From positions 186,001 through 250,000 of the forward strand of contig JAWWNJ010000026.1 of assembly GCA_037176885.1 (NCBI GenBank): a stretch of DNA of 64,000 nucleotides, given 5' to 3'. The DNA comes from Favolaschia claudopus. Lineage: Eukaryota; Basidiomycota; Agaricomycetes; Agaricales; Mycenaceae. Positions 1 to 10,732 of this stretch are shown here, piece after piece; the first letter of the stretch is position 1, and each line of letters starts with the position of its first letter. The translations under genes and the position numbers were made by a program. The notes beneath the pieces are model-generated. The model had not been told where the DNA came from and made no database searches. It saw only the letters and a list, made by a program, of their open reading frames with translations.

Positions 1-444
1 GCGTTAAAATTAGAGAGTGACAGAAAGACCGTGATTGGAACACACTGGATAATTCTCTGGATCTCTGGAGGCGATCTGCATCGACGATTTAAGCCACGCC
101 TCCATGTCAAACGATTCCGAATTTGGATTCAGCTTTTCGTCATCGAAGGGGCCCGAGTTGTAAGATTTGGAGGAACGAGTGGGAGGGTGTGTCTGAGACA
201 GAGGGGATTCAGGAAAGTGAACATGTATATGCGTCGAGACATCGGCGTCGTGCGAGTCGGAATTGCGGGTCGTAGTCTGCGAGAGAGAGTTCAACTCGAA
301 ACTCGCTCCGTCGTGGTTGGACAAGGATCGGGCGAGACTCTGCACATGGATTTCCTGCTCGGGGGTAAGGATAATCGACCGCCGCTGCTCAATGATTGAA
401 CGCCGTTGTTCGATGGTGGAACGCCGCCGCTGCTCGGTCTCCAT
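1..444 (-). CDS. PDR-type ABC transporter, N-terminal exon (partial, runs off left edge)
   Basis: This is the first exon of a pleiotropic-drug-resistance (ABCG) exporter, a plasma-membrane ATP-driven pump. The ATG is at 444 and coding appears to stop at 46 (codon CCA followed by GTGTGT), so the window ends inside intron 1. Only the cytosolic N-terminal tail is present. It matches the tail of the complete PDR gene at 18963-24712: both have a conserved run ending in a Glu-Ala-Trp-Leu-Lys-Ser block and SRDPE.YPV just before the same intron. Between Met1 and the shared region this copy carries three tandem seven-residue units of the EQRRSII type, where the paralogue has one. Family assignment rests on the paralogue, since no ATPase domain lies in the window. 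Confidence 0.75.
380..440 (-). repeat. In-frame 21-bp coding tandem repeat
   Basis: About three imperfect 21-bp units encode consecutive QRRRSTI, EQRRSII, EQRRSII heptads at the N-terminus of the left-edge PDR gene. The repeat is in frame and lengthens a basic, Gln/Arg-rich tail. The PDR paralogue at 24712 has a single unit. Confidence 0.7.
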
Positions 445-1662
445 TGAGCGCAGGACGTTGTTGTTGGATTATTTATTTAAATGACGAAGACCAAGATGAA
501 GATTAGGGAAAAGCAGAGGAGGAAGAGATAAAGCTGAGAAGAATGAGAAGGTAGACGGTGAAGAGGAAGATTAACGAGGCCGGCTGGTCCCAGTCCGCAC
601 TTGGTCCGCGCCATGGCAACATCACGCGTCGCGGCCCAGCAAGTGGGGCACGCAAAGTGACACTTTAAGTGACGAGTTTCACAAGTGAATTGCAGAATCG
701 AGTCTGTAGTGAGCTGTTATAACTCCGAAGATCTCGCAAAAGGTTAAGAGGGATGCGAGTAGTGTCCGCGACTTGAGTCGTAGCGCCGACGGCGGGCGAT
801 AGGACAGCTGGTCGGACTTGTTCGGGATCATCGGATGAGTCAATTCGTCCGGCCGCTGATCGATTTGCTTTCCCTGCCTGACGTGTTTCCTCAACCGTAG
901 GTAGATTCGAGAGCAAGGAATTCATTTTATCTATGTAACATACTATGTTTGTATCAACACTGGTATTAATAATATATGTAGTGGACAATGATACCTTTCC
1001 AATCGCCGAGTTGCCGGTCCGTCCCGTATCACTTCGGCTAGGATTCCCTTGCTCCGGGGGCCCGGGGCAGCGGGATGTTCGCCTTCTTCGTGATTTAGCA
1101 CACGGAAAGGGAATTCCGGAGTAAGTATTCATGTTGCTCAATGCCAAGTTTGTGAGAATCATCGCGGCGAGTGTACTCAAAAAAAAACATATTCCTGTGT
1201 GCAAAAATATAATCATTGTCGTTGAATAGTGGTACTACCGTACGGTACTAGTACTACTAATTGACTACTAATTGCTTATTTGTTGCTTATGCTGGCTTTG
1301 AGCTCATGACGCAAATGGCAAATGCTTTTTTAATTTCTCTTGAACTTCTCAATAACTTCTTCTGCTTTTAGCAAAGCACTATGATGCTTTTGATTATATC
1401 CGGCTCGTGCCCTTCACCCCCAACAACAGAGAGCAAGAACATTCCCGCCATCTTCACGCCTCTTCCCGCCGATTCCGACTCCGCGCGCGCGTCGGGAGCC
1501 GAGGAAGCACCAATAAGCTCTAGAATTCCAGAAATCGAAGCCAGATCTGGGATCTGAGTTATAACAAGCCACTCAAAGTACTCAACACTGTGCAGAATCC
1601 TCACGTTGAATGAATTCACACAGCTGAGAGATGGGCGAACTCGTCCATGGATTGTTCTCCTC
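445..1662. other. Intergenic stretch, no gene seen
   Basis: The reading frames here are short and lack fungal codon bias or splice structure. It holds the promoter side of the left-edge PDR gene. A 12-bp perfect palindrome, taccgtacggta, lies at 1236-1247, next to a repeated ctactaattg. No RNA gene was recognised. Confidence 0.5.
1654..1662. repeat. Target-site duplication, left copy (gttctcctc)
   Basis: Nine bases immediately before the left terminal inverted repeat, identical to 2421-2429 immediately after the right one. Confidence 0.85.
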
Positions 1663-2420
1663 GGAAAATTCTATTTGGCACCCCGGGGTGCCGGAATACC
1701 CCGGGTGCTAAATAACATTTTTCTATTTGGCACCTCCGATTCCGGCCACGTGCCATCGCAAGTTGCGATGGCACGTGATTCGCAAGCGCTATGCCGACTT
1801 GATGCCGACGAGTGGCCGTCAAGTCCGTCACTGAAAAGGAGCATATAAAGCTCTCATATAAAATATGGATGGAAATTGAACAAGCTCAAATTAACAAGCG
1901 TGATTAGTACTGTGTATTACAACCATATGACTGGCACTTCTAGGACTCTGCAGATTTGCCGGGACATGCCGTTTTAAATCTCGTCTTGTCCTCAGAGGCC
2001 AGCGCTCAGTACTCAGTGGTTCTAGTCACCTAATTCTAAATTATGCTGTCCAAATTAATTGAAGTCGCAGATTATACGCCAACACCATTAGAATGGTCAG
2101 GGCCGAGATGAAACAACTTGAAATCCTCGAGTAGAAGGTGACTTGGTTCGGGAAGAAAAATGAGTATTGTATCTGGCAAGGGTTGCTGCTATACATATGC
2201 ATTGACATTAATTCTCTGCTTCAGTGTGCCCATGCAAACTTCAAGTTAAACCAACACTAGACTCGAGGCTGGTGAACGGCTTGATGGCAGAATTGATGGG
2301 ATCTGTAGCAAATTTACGTTGGGTCACCAAATTAGGGTGGGTTCAACGGGGTGCCAAATAGTACTACCCGGGGTACTGTCGAGGTACTCCAGCACCCCGG
2401 GGTGCCAAATAGAATTTTCC
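1663..2420. mobile_element. Non-autonomous inverted-repeat DNA transposon (MITE, Mutator-like by target duplication)
   Basis: The element is 758 bp. Both ends read ggaaaattctatttggcacc inward, with a perfect terminal inverted repeat of 29 bp (1663-1691 and 2392-2420); weaker similarity continues inside, including second copies of ctatttggcacc. A 9-bp direct duplication, gttctcctc, flanks it at 1654-1662 and 2421-2429. Nine-base duplications are characteristic of Mutator-like elements, so that superfamily is my inference. The interior encodes no transposase: its frames are short and unbiased. It is therefore a non-autonomous element, and the intact ends and perfect duplication suggest fairly recent insertion. 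Confidence 0.85.
1747..1777. repeat. Perfect 15-bp inverted repeat with one-base loop inside the transposon
   Basis: Arms cacgtgccatcgcaa and ttgcgatggcacgtg at 1747-1761 and 1763-1777 are separated by one G. Each arm carries a CACGTG E-box-like hexamer at its outer end. It sits 84 bp inside the left end of the element and could be a cruciform-forming or protein-binding site. Confidence 0.8.
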
Positions 2421-2429
2421 GTTCTCCTC
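2421..2429. repeat. Target-site duplication, right copy (gttctcctc)
   Basis: Nine bases immediately after the right terminal inverted repeat, identical to 1654-1662. Confidence 0.85.
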
Positions 2430-2945
2430 GGCCTTGGCACTAAAAAAAAGTGAAAACTCCAGTTCCAAAATCACGAAATTGGAGGACATTCGGCTAGGTG
2501 CGGACTCGGATCCCTTTCAGTCCCAAGCGAAATACTCAGCCTGGACTGGAAAAATCGCAATGACGGCGCCCCAGGGCCAGATTTGGTTGCAGAGCAAAGA
2601 TGATCAGTAGATGATCGGGCAGTCGCCGCAGAAACAAACCTTGACCTTCACCAGACTTTCACCGAATCTCCTCTTGTACAACAAAAACAACATCGTTCTC
2701 GAAGCTACTGGGCTTACTTTACTTACAAGTACAGAAAGGAATAACGTAGTATGTATCATAGACAGACAGAAAACGGATCGACGATAGCAAGGTAATAGCA
2801 GAAGCAGGTAGTATGAAGTAGGAGTTGAAACGGGTAACTGTGTGTACTGTACACAAAGAAAGGGAGGAAAGATATGAGTACATGATACCAGCCAGCCACC
2901 AGGGGGTTAAGCATAAAGTGATTTGAGTTTATGTAGTCAAGCAAG
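2430..2945. other. Intergenic stretch, histone H1 3' side, no gene seen
   Basis: About 500 bp between the transposon and the histone H1 stop codon. It is moderately AT-rich with no frame of coding character and probably includes the H1 3' untranslated region. Confidence 0.5.
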
Positions 2946-4266
2946 TTATGACTGAAATACCGCCGTTAGCTCAATGACGAAGGAGTATGGACGCGATAAA
3001 CGTACTTTGTCGGCAGCGGCGGCAGGGGCTGTATCCTATGAGTCAATCCACAGTTGAGTCAGCCAGTTGTGCGTACAAAGGAAATAGAAAAACAACACGA
3101 ACCTTCTTGGCAGCAGCCTTCTTCCCCGACGCTGGCTTCTTCGCAGCAGCAGCTTTCGACGACGCAGGTTTTGCAGCTGCCTTGGATGACGCAGCCTTAG
3201 CTTTGGTTTTCGTGGCAGCAGCAGCGGCTTTGGGCTTGGCCTTCGTCGCTGTTGTTGACTTAGCCTTTGGTTTGGGTTTGTCCGCAGCCTGCAAAGAGAG
3301 GTGTTGGATAGGCAGCCTCGAGGAATACAAACAGGGATTCCATACCTTAGCAGCAGCCCCCTTCTTCGGCGCCGCCTTCTTCGTGGTCGACACCGCAGCT
3401 ATCGTCGGCTTCTTTACCGTCTTCTTCGGTGCAGCGGGTTTCTTCCCGACAACAGCCTGCACATTGATCATTAACAAACCTCAGGATGGGTATGGGAAGA
3501 AATGTCTGCCACCCACCTTCTTCGCCGGTGCGCGCTTCGACGCCGTCGTCGTCTTCTTCGCAGGCGCCGCCTTGGCCTTCCCAGCTACGGTCTTCTTGGG
3601 CGCCGCAGCCTTTTTGGCTGCAGGTTTGGCGGTTGTTGTCGTCTTTGTAGCAGGCTTTGCTTTGGGTTTAGATTTAGTTGCAGAGGTGGATGCTTTAGTA
3701 GTGGATGGTTTGGCTTTCGAGACGGGTTTGGAGTTCTGTGATCAACGGTGAGGGGAGTCAAGAGGATGAGGGAGAATGTGCACCTCCTTGGCAGCCTCCC
3801 CGCGAACCTTCGGGGCAAGTTTCACTTTCCCGGACGGGCCTTTGGGAGAGATGATGAGCAAGAGGATGATAAAACAAAAAACCGCGCACCCTTCGGCAGC
3901 ACAAAGGTCCCGCGTTCGCTTCCGGATGTGATAGCGCGGTTGAGCTGAGAGGCGGCAGAGGCGTTGAGTTCGACTTTGTATTTTGATTCGACAAACTGTG
4001 ATGATGATGGCGGTGAGAACACGACGACGAGGCGTGCGTGCAACGACGCACCTTCTTGATAAGAGGGCGAGAGACACCGCTGCGAGCCTCCTCTGGGTGG
4101 GCGATGATGCATTCCTGACGGGACAGAAAACGTCAGAGGTCGAGTTGAAGAGAGCCATCGTATGGACCTTGATCATGTCTATCCACGACGGATGGGCGGT
4201 GCTCTTGGCGGCGGTAGAGGCCTTGGAGGCCTTGGGAGCAGTCTTCTTGGTCGCAGCAGCAGGCAT
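2946..4266 (-). CDS. Linker histone H1
   Basis: A linker histone that binds nucleosomes and linker DNA. The start at 4266 gives MPAAATKKTAPKAS, a short basic N-tail. Small exons then encode the winged-helix H15 domain: HPSWIDMIK, then an exon (about 4080-4142) ending SRPLIKK, then FVESKYKVELN through RGTFVLPKG, then PSGKVKLAPKV. The rest is a long Lys/Ala/Pro/Ser/Thr tail with many PKK, AKK and KPK units. Introns in the domain and tail all have GT-AG ends (for example GTGCGTCG..CACAG near 4051-3996). The last exons are inferred as DTAPAAAADK, an intron starting GTACGT, then a final Ser and TAA at 2946; this 3' end is the least certain part. Long frames on the + strand here are shadows of the biased tail. 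Confidence 0.88.
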
Positions 4267-4774
4267 GGAGGGATTTGAGGGCGGGAGGTGTGGAGAGAGT
4301 GAGGGGAGAGAGAGAAAGGTTGGACAAACTTGGGTGGATTCGCCGACTCATGTCACGGGACTCATTTGCGGCGCACAGACCAGGCTGGCTTGGAAAACGA
4401 GATTCCGGGAAAAAGAACAGCTGGGGGCGGTTGAGAAGGGTCTGAGGTCGTTGTTGAGGAGAATCCGAGAGGAAAGGGAGGTCTATTGAGCAGACTGGAG
4501 AAGATGCGCAAGGACAAGTGCAAAGCGCTGATAGATGGCGAATCTCAGGCAGTTTTGAAGGACTTGACGCGAGATAAAAGCGAGAACTAAGAAGAAATAC
4601 GTGGATTGGGAGTATAGGTACCCATTGCAGCAAGAGACTCAGCCAAAAACGCGAGAATGAGGGTAGAGCAGCGCGGAAGAAGAGAGCAAAGAGATGGTGG
4701 ATTTACTTGAAGCAATTCACCGGCCATCACTCGGCCATCTCGCAATCTCACGACCACTTCACCTCTCACCCGCC
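4267..4774. promoter_or_regulatory. Shared upstream region of histone H1 (-) and acyl-CoA-synthetase-like gene (+)
   Basis: The two genes start head-to-head 508 bp apart, so this stretch must carry both promoters. No clear TATA box was seen. Frames on both strands are short and look non-coding. Confidence 0.5.
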
Positions 4775-7165
4775 ATGGCGTCGCTGCTGTCCGACTACCT
4801 CGTCACAGACGATACAACCATTCTTCTCGGTCTTATCGCCGCCACCGTCTTCCTCCTCAACAACCTCTACAAGCCCCAGCCCCTCGTTCATCCCATTCTT
4901 CTCGGCAGGCAAAGCGACGTCGCTCGCGTCAGACATGCAGGCGAAAGTGCCGTTTACAGGAATTATGGAACAGGGTTAATGGGTCGCGTAAGTCTACACT
5001 CCACAGTTGTTGCTGCCGCCGCAGAAAAGTTTGGGCTTCGGAAAGCCTTCAGCAAGCAGTGGTTTGTACCCCAAGTCTAGTGGGGTCCGTCGGGATGGCG
5101 CTCAGAATTTGGGCCGTTTTACTTTATGAATTTGGCCCTCTGAGGGTCTGATTTACTCTATCTCCGACGGACATTTGGGGGAAATTTCGGTTTTTTCGCC
5201 CGGAGCCGCTCATGAACAACTTTGGATCGTTTCTGAGCGAAATTGAGCTCAAAACCGTCGAATCTTTGCTGGTTTTGTTGCTCAACAGCCCCATTCTGGC
5301 CGGTGATTTGCCCCCATCTCTCAAAAGATTTCTCGCGCGCAGGATTTCAGCCCGACTCTGGCTGATTTACTCTATTTTATGGCCGGACATCAGGCGATTT
5401 TTGAACCTTGATTCATGGAGAGTGGTGAAGCCAGTCGTGTACGATTTGCGTATGCAAAGTGACGACTCGCTATCTGTCGCGTTGCCTATTGTTTCCCTTC
5501 CTGCCGCCTTCGAGTCAATGGTTACTCATTTATTTCTACACAGTTTCCGTTACGTCCGGGCAAGGACGTCCACATTCTGGCCGACCTCATCAAACCGGAC
5601 TCGGATGCGTCCAGGACGTTATGGTCTACCAAAGTATGTTTTGGTTTCTCTATCATCCTCGACACTGTATCTCATGTCCACAGATCAGCAACCCGACTCT
5701 ACAAGACCGTGTTGCAGCCTTCGGTACTGGTCTCCTCCGCCTCGGTGGTCTCGAAGTCGGAGAATCCAACGTCCTCCTCCTCTTGAACGACTGCATCGAG
5801 TTCATCATCGCCGACCTCGCTCTCGCCTCTCACTCCATACCCTCCTTCACCCTCTCCGCCTCAAACTTACTCGCCTCGGTTCTCGATTCGCATCCTCCTT
5901 CGGCCATCATCACTCACGCCTCGATGCTTCCTCAAATTCTTGAACTAATCTATGACTCTGGCGAAGGTGGCCGCAACCACACCATCATCGTGGTCGGCGA
6001 ACCCAGCCCGCAGACCATGGCCAGCGTCGCAAGCAAGGTCAACGTCCTCCGCTGGTCCGACGTCGAGCGCGAGGGCGTCCGCGTCGAAAAAATCATCAGC
6101 CCTATTCCCAGTGTGTTCCTCCTTCTACTTCCGAGTCAGTTCTGTTGTTGAAACCCGGTAGAACCGAGCGACGTGTTCACCGTGTCGTTCTTCTCATCCG
6201 AATCTGGGCACATTCAGGGTGCGCAACTTACGCACGAGAATATCACTGCCGGGGTAGCCGCTGTGCGCGCACTTCTTCCCCTCTCTCATGCCTTCTCGCA
6301 ACTGGACACCGTCGTTTCGGCGCACACTTTGAGCAGCGCATACGGACGAGCCATCGCATACACGGCCATTTACGAGGGAACCAGCTTTGCGACCCTTGAG
6401 AGCTCCAAGCTATTCCATGAGAATGAATGTGAGTGGGTGATCTTGGTATCAAGTCCCATGTAATCAATGCCAATTTCAGATACACCCCAAGCCAACGTTA
6501 CAGACGCACTCTCCTTCAAAGCGTACACCATACCTTCTCCCACCGTCGCGTTTTTCAAACCCGACCACGTCCATACGCTTGTACCGGAAATTCTCAAGGA
6601 AGCGCGCAAGTCCCTGCTCTTCCCGTTCGGTTGGCGCCACAAATTAGCATCCATCTCCGAGGGATTCATGACGAGAGAGAGTCTCTGGGACCGCCTGGTA
6701 TTCGATGCAGCCCGCTCCAAGGTCGTAGGCAACGGCGCGGCCTCATTGCGAGCCGTTATCATCAGCGGAGGCACATTCGCAGCCGACACCGTCACCCGCG
6801 CGCGTATTGCCCTCTCCATCCCCATCGTCAACTGCTACTCCCACGCCCTCGTCGCGGGGCCCGTTCTCGCGTCGCACGCCCTGGACCTGCAAGACCTCGC
6901 CGTCGACGGCATCGCCAACGCGCATACCGGCCCGCCGAGCGTCAACGTCGAGGCGAAGCTCGTTGGGGTGGACGACGAGCAGGTGGAGAACCAGGGTGCG
7001 GATCCGGTGGGGATTTTGATGGTGCGGGGGCCGACGGTCGGGAGGCTGGAGAGTATGGAGAGGAGTTACGTGTCGATCCCGTCCGGTGAGGATGAGGGGT
7101 GGGTGGGGACTGGGTTAAGGGCGACGGCGCAGACGAATGGGGCGTTTAGGCTGTTGCAGCAGTAA
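4775..7165 (+). CDS. AMP-binding (acyl-CoA synthetase-like) protein, probably catalytically degenerate
   Basis: Five exons (4775-4987, 5544-5633, 5684-6110, 6162-6428, 6480-7165) splice in frame to about 560 residues. The start is the ATG in CGCCATGGCG; an in-frame ATG 81 bp upstream has a poorer context. A hydrophobic segment at about residues 15-33 suggests a membrane anchor. The fold resembles long-chain acyl-CoA synthetases (LQDRVAAFGTGLLRLG; LTHENITAGVAAVR), but the P-loop normally YTSGTTGxPKG reads FFSSESGHIQG, losing the Thr/Gly run and the Lys. The terminal TGD motif is replaced by GWVGTGLRA, and the C-terminal AMP-binding domain is absent (families usually reach 600-700 residues). 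I infer a non-catalytic or divergent family member. Intron 1 is unusually long (556 bp). Confidence 0.72.
4988..5543 (+). other. Unusually long first intron with internal direct repeat
   Basis: Donor GTAAGT at 4988 and acceptor ACACAG at 5543 bound a 556-nt intron, about ten times the size of others here. A 14-bp direct repeat, ctgatttactctat, occurs at 5148-5161 and 5362-5375. The 200 bp between may be an insertion, though no terminal inverted repeat was found. Confidence 0.6.
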
Positions 7166-7424
7166 GTATGTAGTGCTGAGTTATATAATAAGGTGTGTAT
7201 AAGGGTTGAAAGAAATGGACACCGTGTTATAGAGGTCCACAACATGTGGTATAGATCAACTCGGGTTGGAGACCTGGATACCCTTTTAAAACACAAGCTT
7301 TACGCAGCACCCAAGTCTTGCAACAAATCAGAATCTGCGTGTATATTCCATTGCATACTATGACCAACACAAGAACTGTCCGCTGCACCAATGATCCTGA
7401 ATGAAAGCAAACTACATACACCGC

Positions 7425-9656
7425 TCAACGCTCATACCGCTGCAACAGTTCCTTTGCATCGTCATAAGCCCTCAATATCACCTCTCGTCGATCCCCACTC
7501 CGCACCTGAATCGTACACCGGAACGGATAAGGCATCATCATGAAACTCTAGTGCGGAGTCAGCGGAAAGCAGTCTAATCTCAGCACGCTCACAGGATCAT
7601 AGAAGTCAAGATCCCTTGGGACAGGTCGCGAGGTTTGAGGGTCAACAGCGGATGAGAAGGAGAAGGCCCAGATGAGCCGCATGGTTGTTAGTTGTATCGT
7701 GTTTCGAGCCATAGATTCACCCGGGCAAATCCTCTTCTCCATCCATTGACCAATTTGTGTGAAGAAGGGATCGAGCAACTCACCCTCCCGGCGCCGAAAA
7801 TGAAGTTGTCCCGAAAATCGGTGTCCATTCCATCGCGCGTCCCATGTTCGGACTGGATGTATCGCTCTGGGTTGAATACGTCGGGCTCATCGAAGATGTC
7901 CGGATTCCGAAATATCGAATCTGTTCAATTAACTCAGTGCGACATGAACATGGTAGTAGCGAAGCATGTACAGTTATTCATCATGACAATCGTGTTCTTT
8001 GGTATAACATAGTCCTTATACTATCAAAGCGAAATAGTCATGGTTCAATGGGCATCCGTACCAAGACAAAACTGGAAACCTACGCGGATATCCTCAGTCG
8101 TGTAATGTGGAATCCCAGTCGGAAAGATCGGTTGTATGCGGATAACCTCCTTGATGAGCGCGTTGGTGAAAGGCATTTGACTGAAGTCCGCTAGCTCGGG
8201 AAGCCGCGCCAGTCCAACGATGTCATCGATCTCCTGCCGTGCGCGCTCCTGGTACTCAGGGTAGACTGCAAGTATTAGGACGAGGGAGCGCAAATATGTC
8301 GCAGTGGTGTCGGTGCCTGCCTCCGTCATTGTAAAGGCAGAATACCTATACCAAAACAATCATCTTCACGCTCCGCTGCATAAATAAAACACCTCCGAGA
8401 ACGTATCGAACTCTTTCGGAGAAAGACCCATCTTCGAAATAAAGCTGATGAAACATTCGCCCTGCCAAGCGGCGTCGTCCGCAGGTTTAACTGAGCTAAC
8501 ACGCGATTTGGCCGCTTCTGTGAATTCGCAATGTAAGGCGGCTGTTTGGGCTCGACTGCGGCGGCTGATAGCGAGCCATGGGGCCCACCACTCCGGGAGA
8601 TATTTGAGTACGGGTATTAGGTCGATTGGGGGGAAGTTGCCGTGGACATGGATTCGCGAAGATTGATGGAGGAGCTGGAGGGAGGTTAAAGTGGATTGCG
8701 ATATATGCTGAGAATCGATACACACTTCCATGAAATACTGCGCCGTGGGCGAGGCGGCAGACGGTACTCTATGACCATAGGTAGAGATCTTCCTGCGAGT
8801 CAAATCACCCTTCTGGCCCTCGTGACTAGAAATACTCACCATTGCGATAGAATGCGTATATCTCCAGATGGACTCAGGGAAATCCTGGCTCGCAGGTTCA
8901 GCTTGCAATAATCGGAAAAACGAGGGTGGGGACCTCCGGTTGTGCCATGAACTCGTATAGGAGCTGAATGCTTTCTGCGCTCCTGATGGGTGATTGTCGC
9001 ATTGCGTAAGCAGGAGACAGAAACCGGGCAATTGCTTTTCTTATTTTCCTGAGCAGCGGTGCTGGAGGCATAGTCGCGTCAAGGCACATCAGCTATATTA
9101 GCGGGATAGCAGGGCACGTACTGTCGCCTGCAAACAAGACATGATACCCGCCAGCCGATAGAATGGATATGTATTTCGGCGGTCTTGAGCTGGCTGCCCA
9201 GGATGTCTTGTCGACGATCTCCTTAATTGTTGTCGCACTTGACAGCACAACCATTGTGTTGCTGGCAATCTTGATCTTAAAAGAAACGTGAGCAGAGAGA
9301 GAGAGCTGAATTTCGCAGGAACATTACCGAAAAGATATCGCCATATCTCCTCGCCCATTCCGTGAACCTAGACAATGAGATATGGCACTGCAGTTTGGTA
9401 TTTCTCTTACTTGAGGTGCGACTGATCTACTTGAGGTAGGATGTGGAGGTTCCCCAAGATTGGGATTGTCGGTGGACCTGCAGAGTGTTGGTGATATCAA
9501 ATTAAGCGGAAATGTAAGACGATATCGAAGACCTGGAGGAAGCATGCGCTCTCGTCTTCCAATGCTGAAGAGGCGAGCTATGCATCCGACAAAGACCAGG
9601 GCAAGGAGAGTCGCGATCATCCTGACGCCGAGCGGTGCATTGATGAACTCCACCAC
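7425..9656 (-). CDS. Cytochrome P450 monooxygenase (microsomal type)
   Basis: Haem-thiolate monooxygenase anchored in the endoplasmic reticulum; substrate unknown. The ATG at 9656 starts a hydrophobic anchor (residues about 12-30) followed by a basic stretch and the hinge LPPGPPTIPILGNLHILP, which is split by an intron. In order: YGDIFS; the I-helix TEAGTDTTATYLR with the normal acid-alcohol pair; the K-helix EVIR (ExxR); NPERYIQ; and the haem-binding loop FGAGRRICPG, split by an intron between its two Arg codons (about 7720-7785). The C-terminal exon SFMMMPYPF.. ends in TGA at 7425. At least nine small introns are needed and all conserved motifs are intact. It is head-to-head with the 10733 gene across about 1.1 kb. 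Confidence 0.88.
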
Positions 9657-10732
9657 CCGCTCTTATCAAGTAACGCCTTGAGGCCGAAAAGGAAAGCTGG
9701 GGATTGAAGGGCCTTTGTACTACCAACCTTCTCCGAGGATGCGTTCAGTCATCCGCGCGATTCGAGTTGTTTGAAGAATTACCAGCTGGTTAGGATTGAC
9801 TAAAATGAATTAGCAGCTTGCCCCTTGCCGCTTCGGTGGCGAAGGGATGGGGTGAGATAAAGGCAGTTGTGATTGACCCGCTAGTGCACTGGCAGAAGAT
9901 TATTTCTCTATACAAGCTGAGAGAAACGTGGTTTGCTGTGGCGTTGGAATCTCTATGTGAACCGCAGATGTGGCGAGACGATTTAAGCAGAGATCGTTCT
10001 TCGGACGCGAAACAAATAAAGCTACCCCCAGTGAACCCGGAGATGAAATCTGGGACAGTGGAAGCAGAGGCGAGCAGGGAGAGGTGTCGCCGGTACTTTT
10101 GAGTTCGTTTGAAGGCAGCACCGTTTTCGCATTAAATTGCATGTGGTGGCTAACATATCATATAGGCGTGTATAGAGTAGCCTTCTCCGATGAGCCTGAA
10201 GGGCTTCACTTCAAAGGACTTGATATTACAGACAAGATACGGTGCGCGAGTGCGCTGCAACTCAAGTTAAATAACTTACGTCTGAAGGAAATTGAGAATC
10301 CTAACCCTAACCTAGTCTCGGAACTTCGGATCACATCCCCGCACTCACATGACACTCACGTGCGTGAAAACCCCAACTTTTGACAACTCAGACCGACTAA
10401 ACCCTAACCTTAGCCCTAACCCTTGCCCGCGATTATTTGTTGGCGCTTATTGACGCGTCGTTAGCTAATCCCTCAACACTACGTCAACCAGCTTCGGATT
10501 TCTCTCCGTTTCTTTTGCCTCAAATCTCCTCAACCCCGCCCGAAAACAATCGTCGTTGTCGTCACCGGCGGCGTCGTCAATGTAGAGTTGCCACAGGCAA
10601 TCTCCGGGGTTTACCAATTAGATCCTGATACCAACACGCTTACACGTGCAACTCACTACCATTGGCTCGGGCAACTTTCTGTCACCGTTTCACCGCCAGC
10701 GACGACTATCAGGCGACAGCGCCGACGCCGTC
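9657..10732. other. Intergenic stretch with telomere-like hexamers
   Basis: This 1.1-kb divergent intergenic region lies between the P450 and the + strand hypothetical gene. No gene is supported. Short CCCTAA runs occur at 10299-10312 and 10397-10422, listed separately. Confidence 0.5.
10299..10422. repeat. Two short interstitial telomere-like (CCCTAA) runs
   Basis: Position 10299-10312 reads tcctaaccctaacc and 10397-10422 reads taaaccctaaccttagccctaaccc. Both are imperfect copies of the CCCTAA unit common to fungal telomeres. They lie about 310-435 bp upstream of the 10733 ATG and might act as telo-box promoter elements rather than telomere remnants. Confidence 0.6.

Noticed and set aside
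665..1216. 183-codon - strand frame with a hydrophobic start
   Set aside because: No domain, no codon bias and no homologous feel; probably chance.
2987..3751. Long + strand frame of 254 codons rich in Phe, Ala and Val
   Set aside because: It is the antisense of the Lys/Ala-rich histone H1 tail; its composition is fully explained by the opposite strand.
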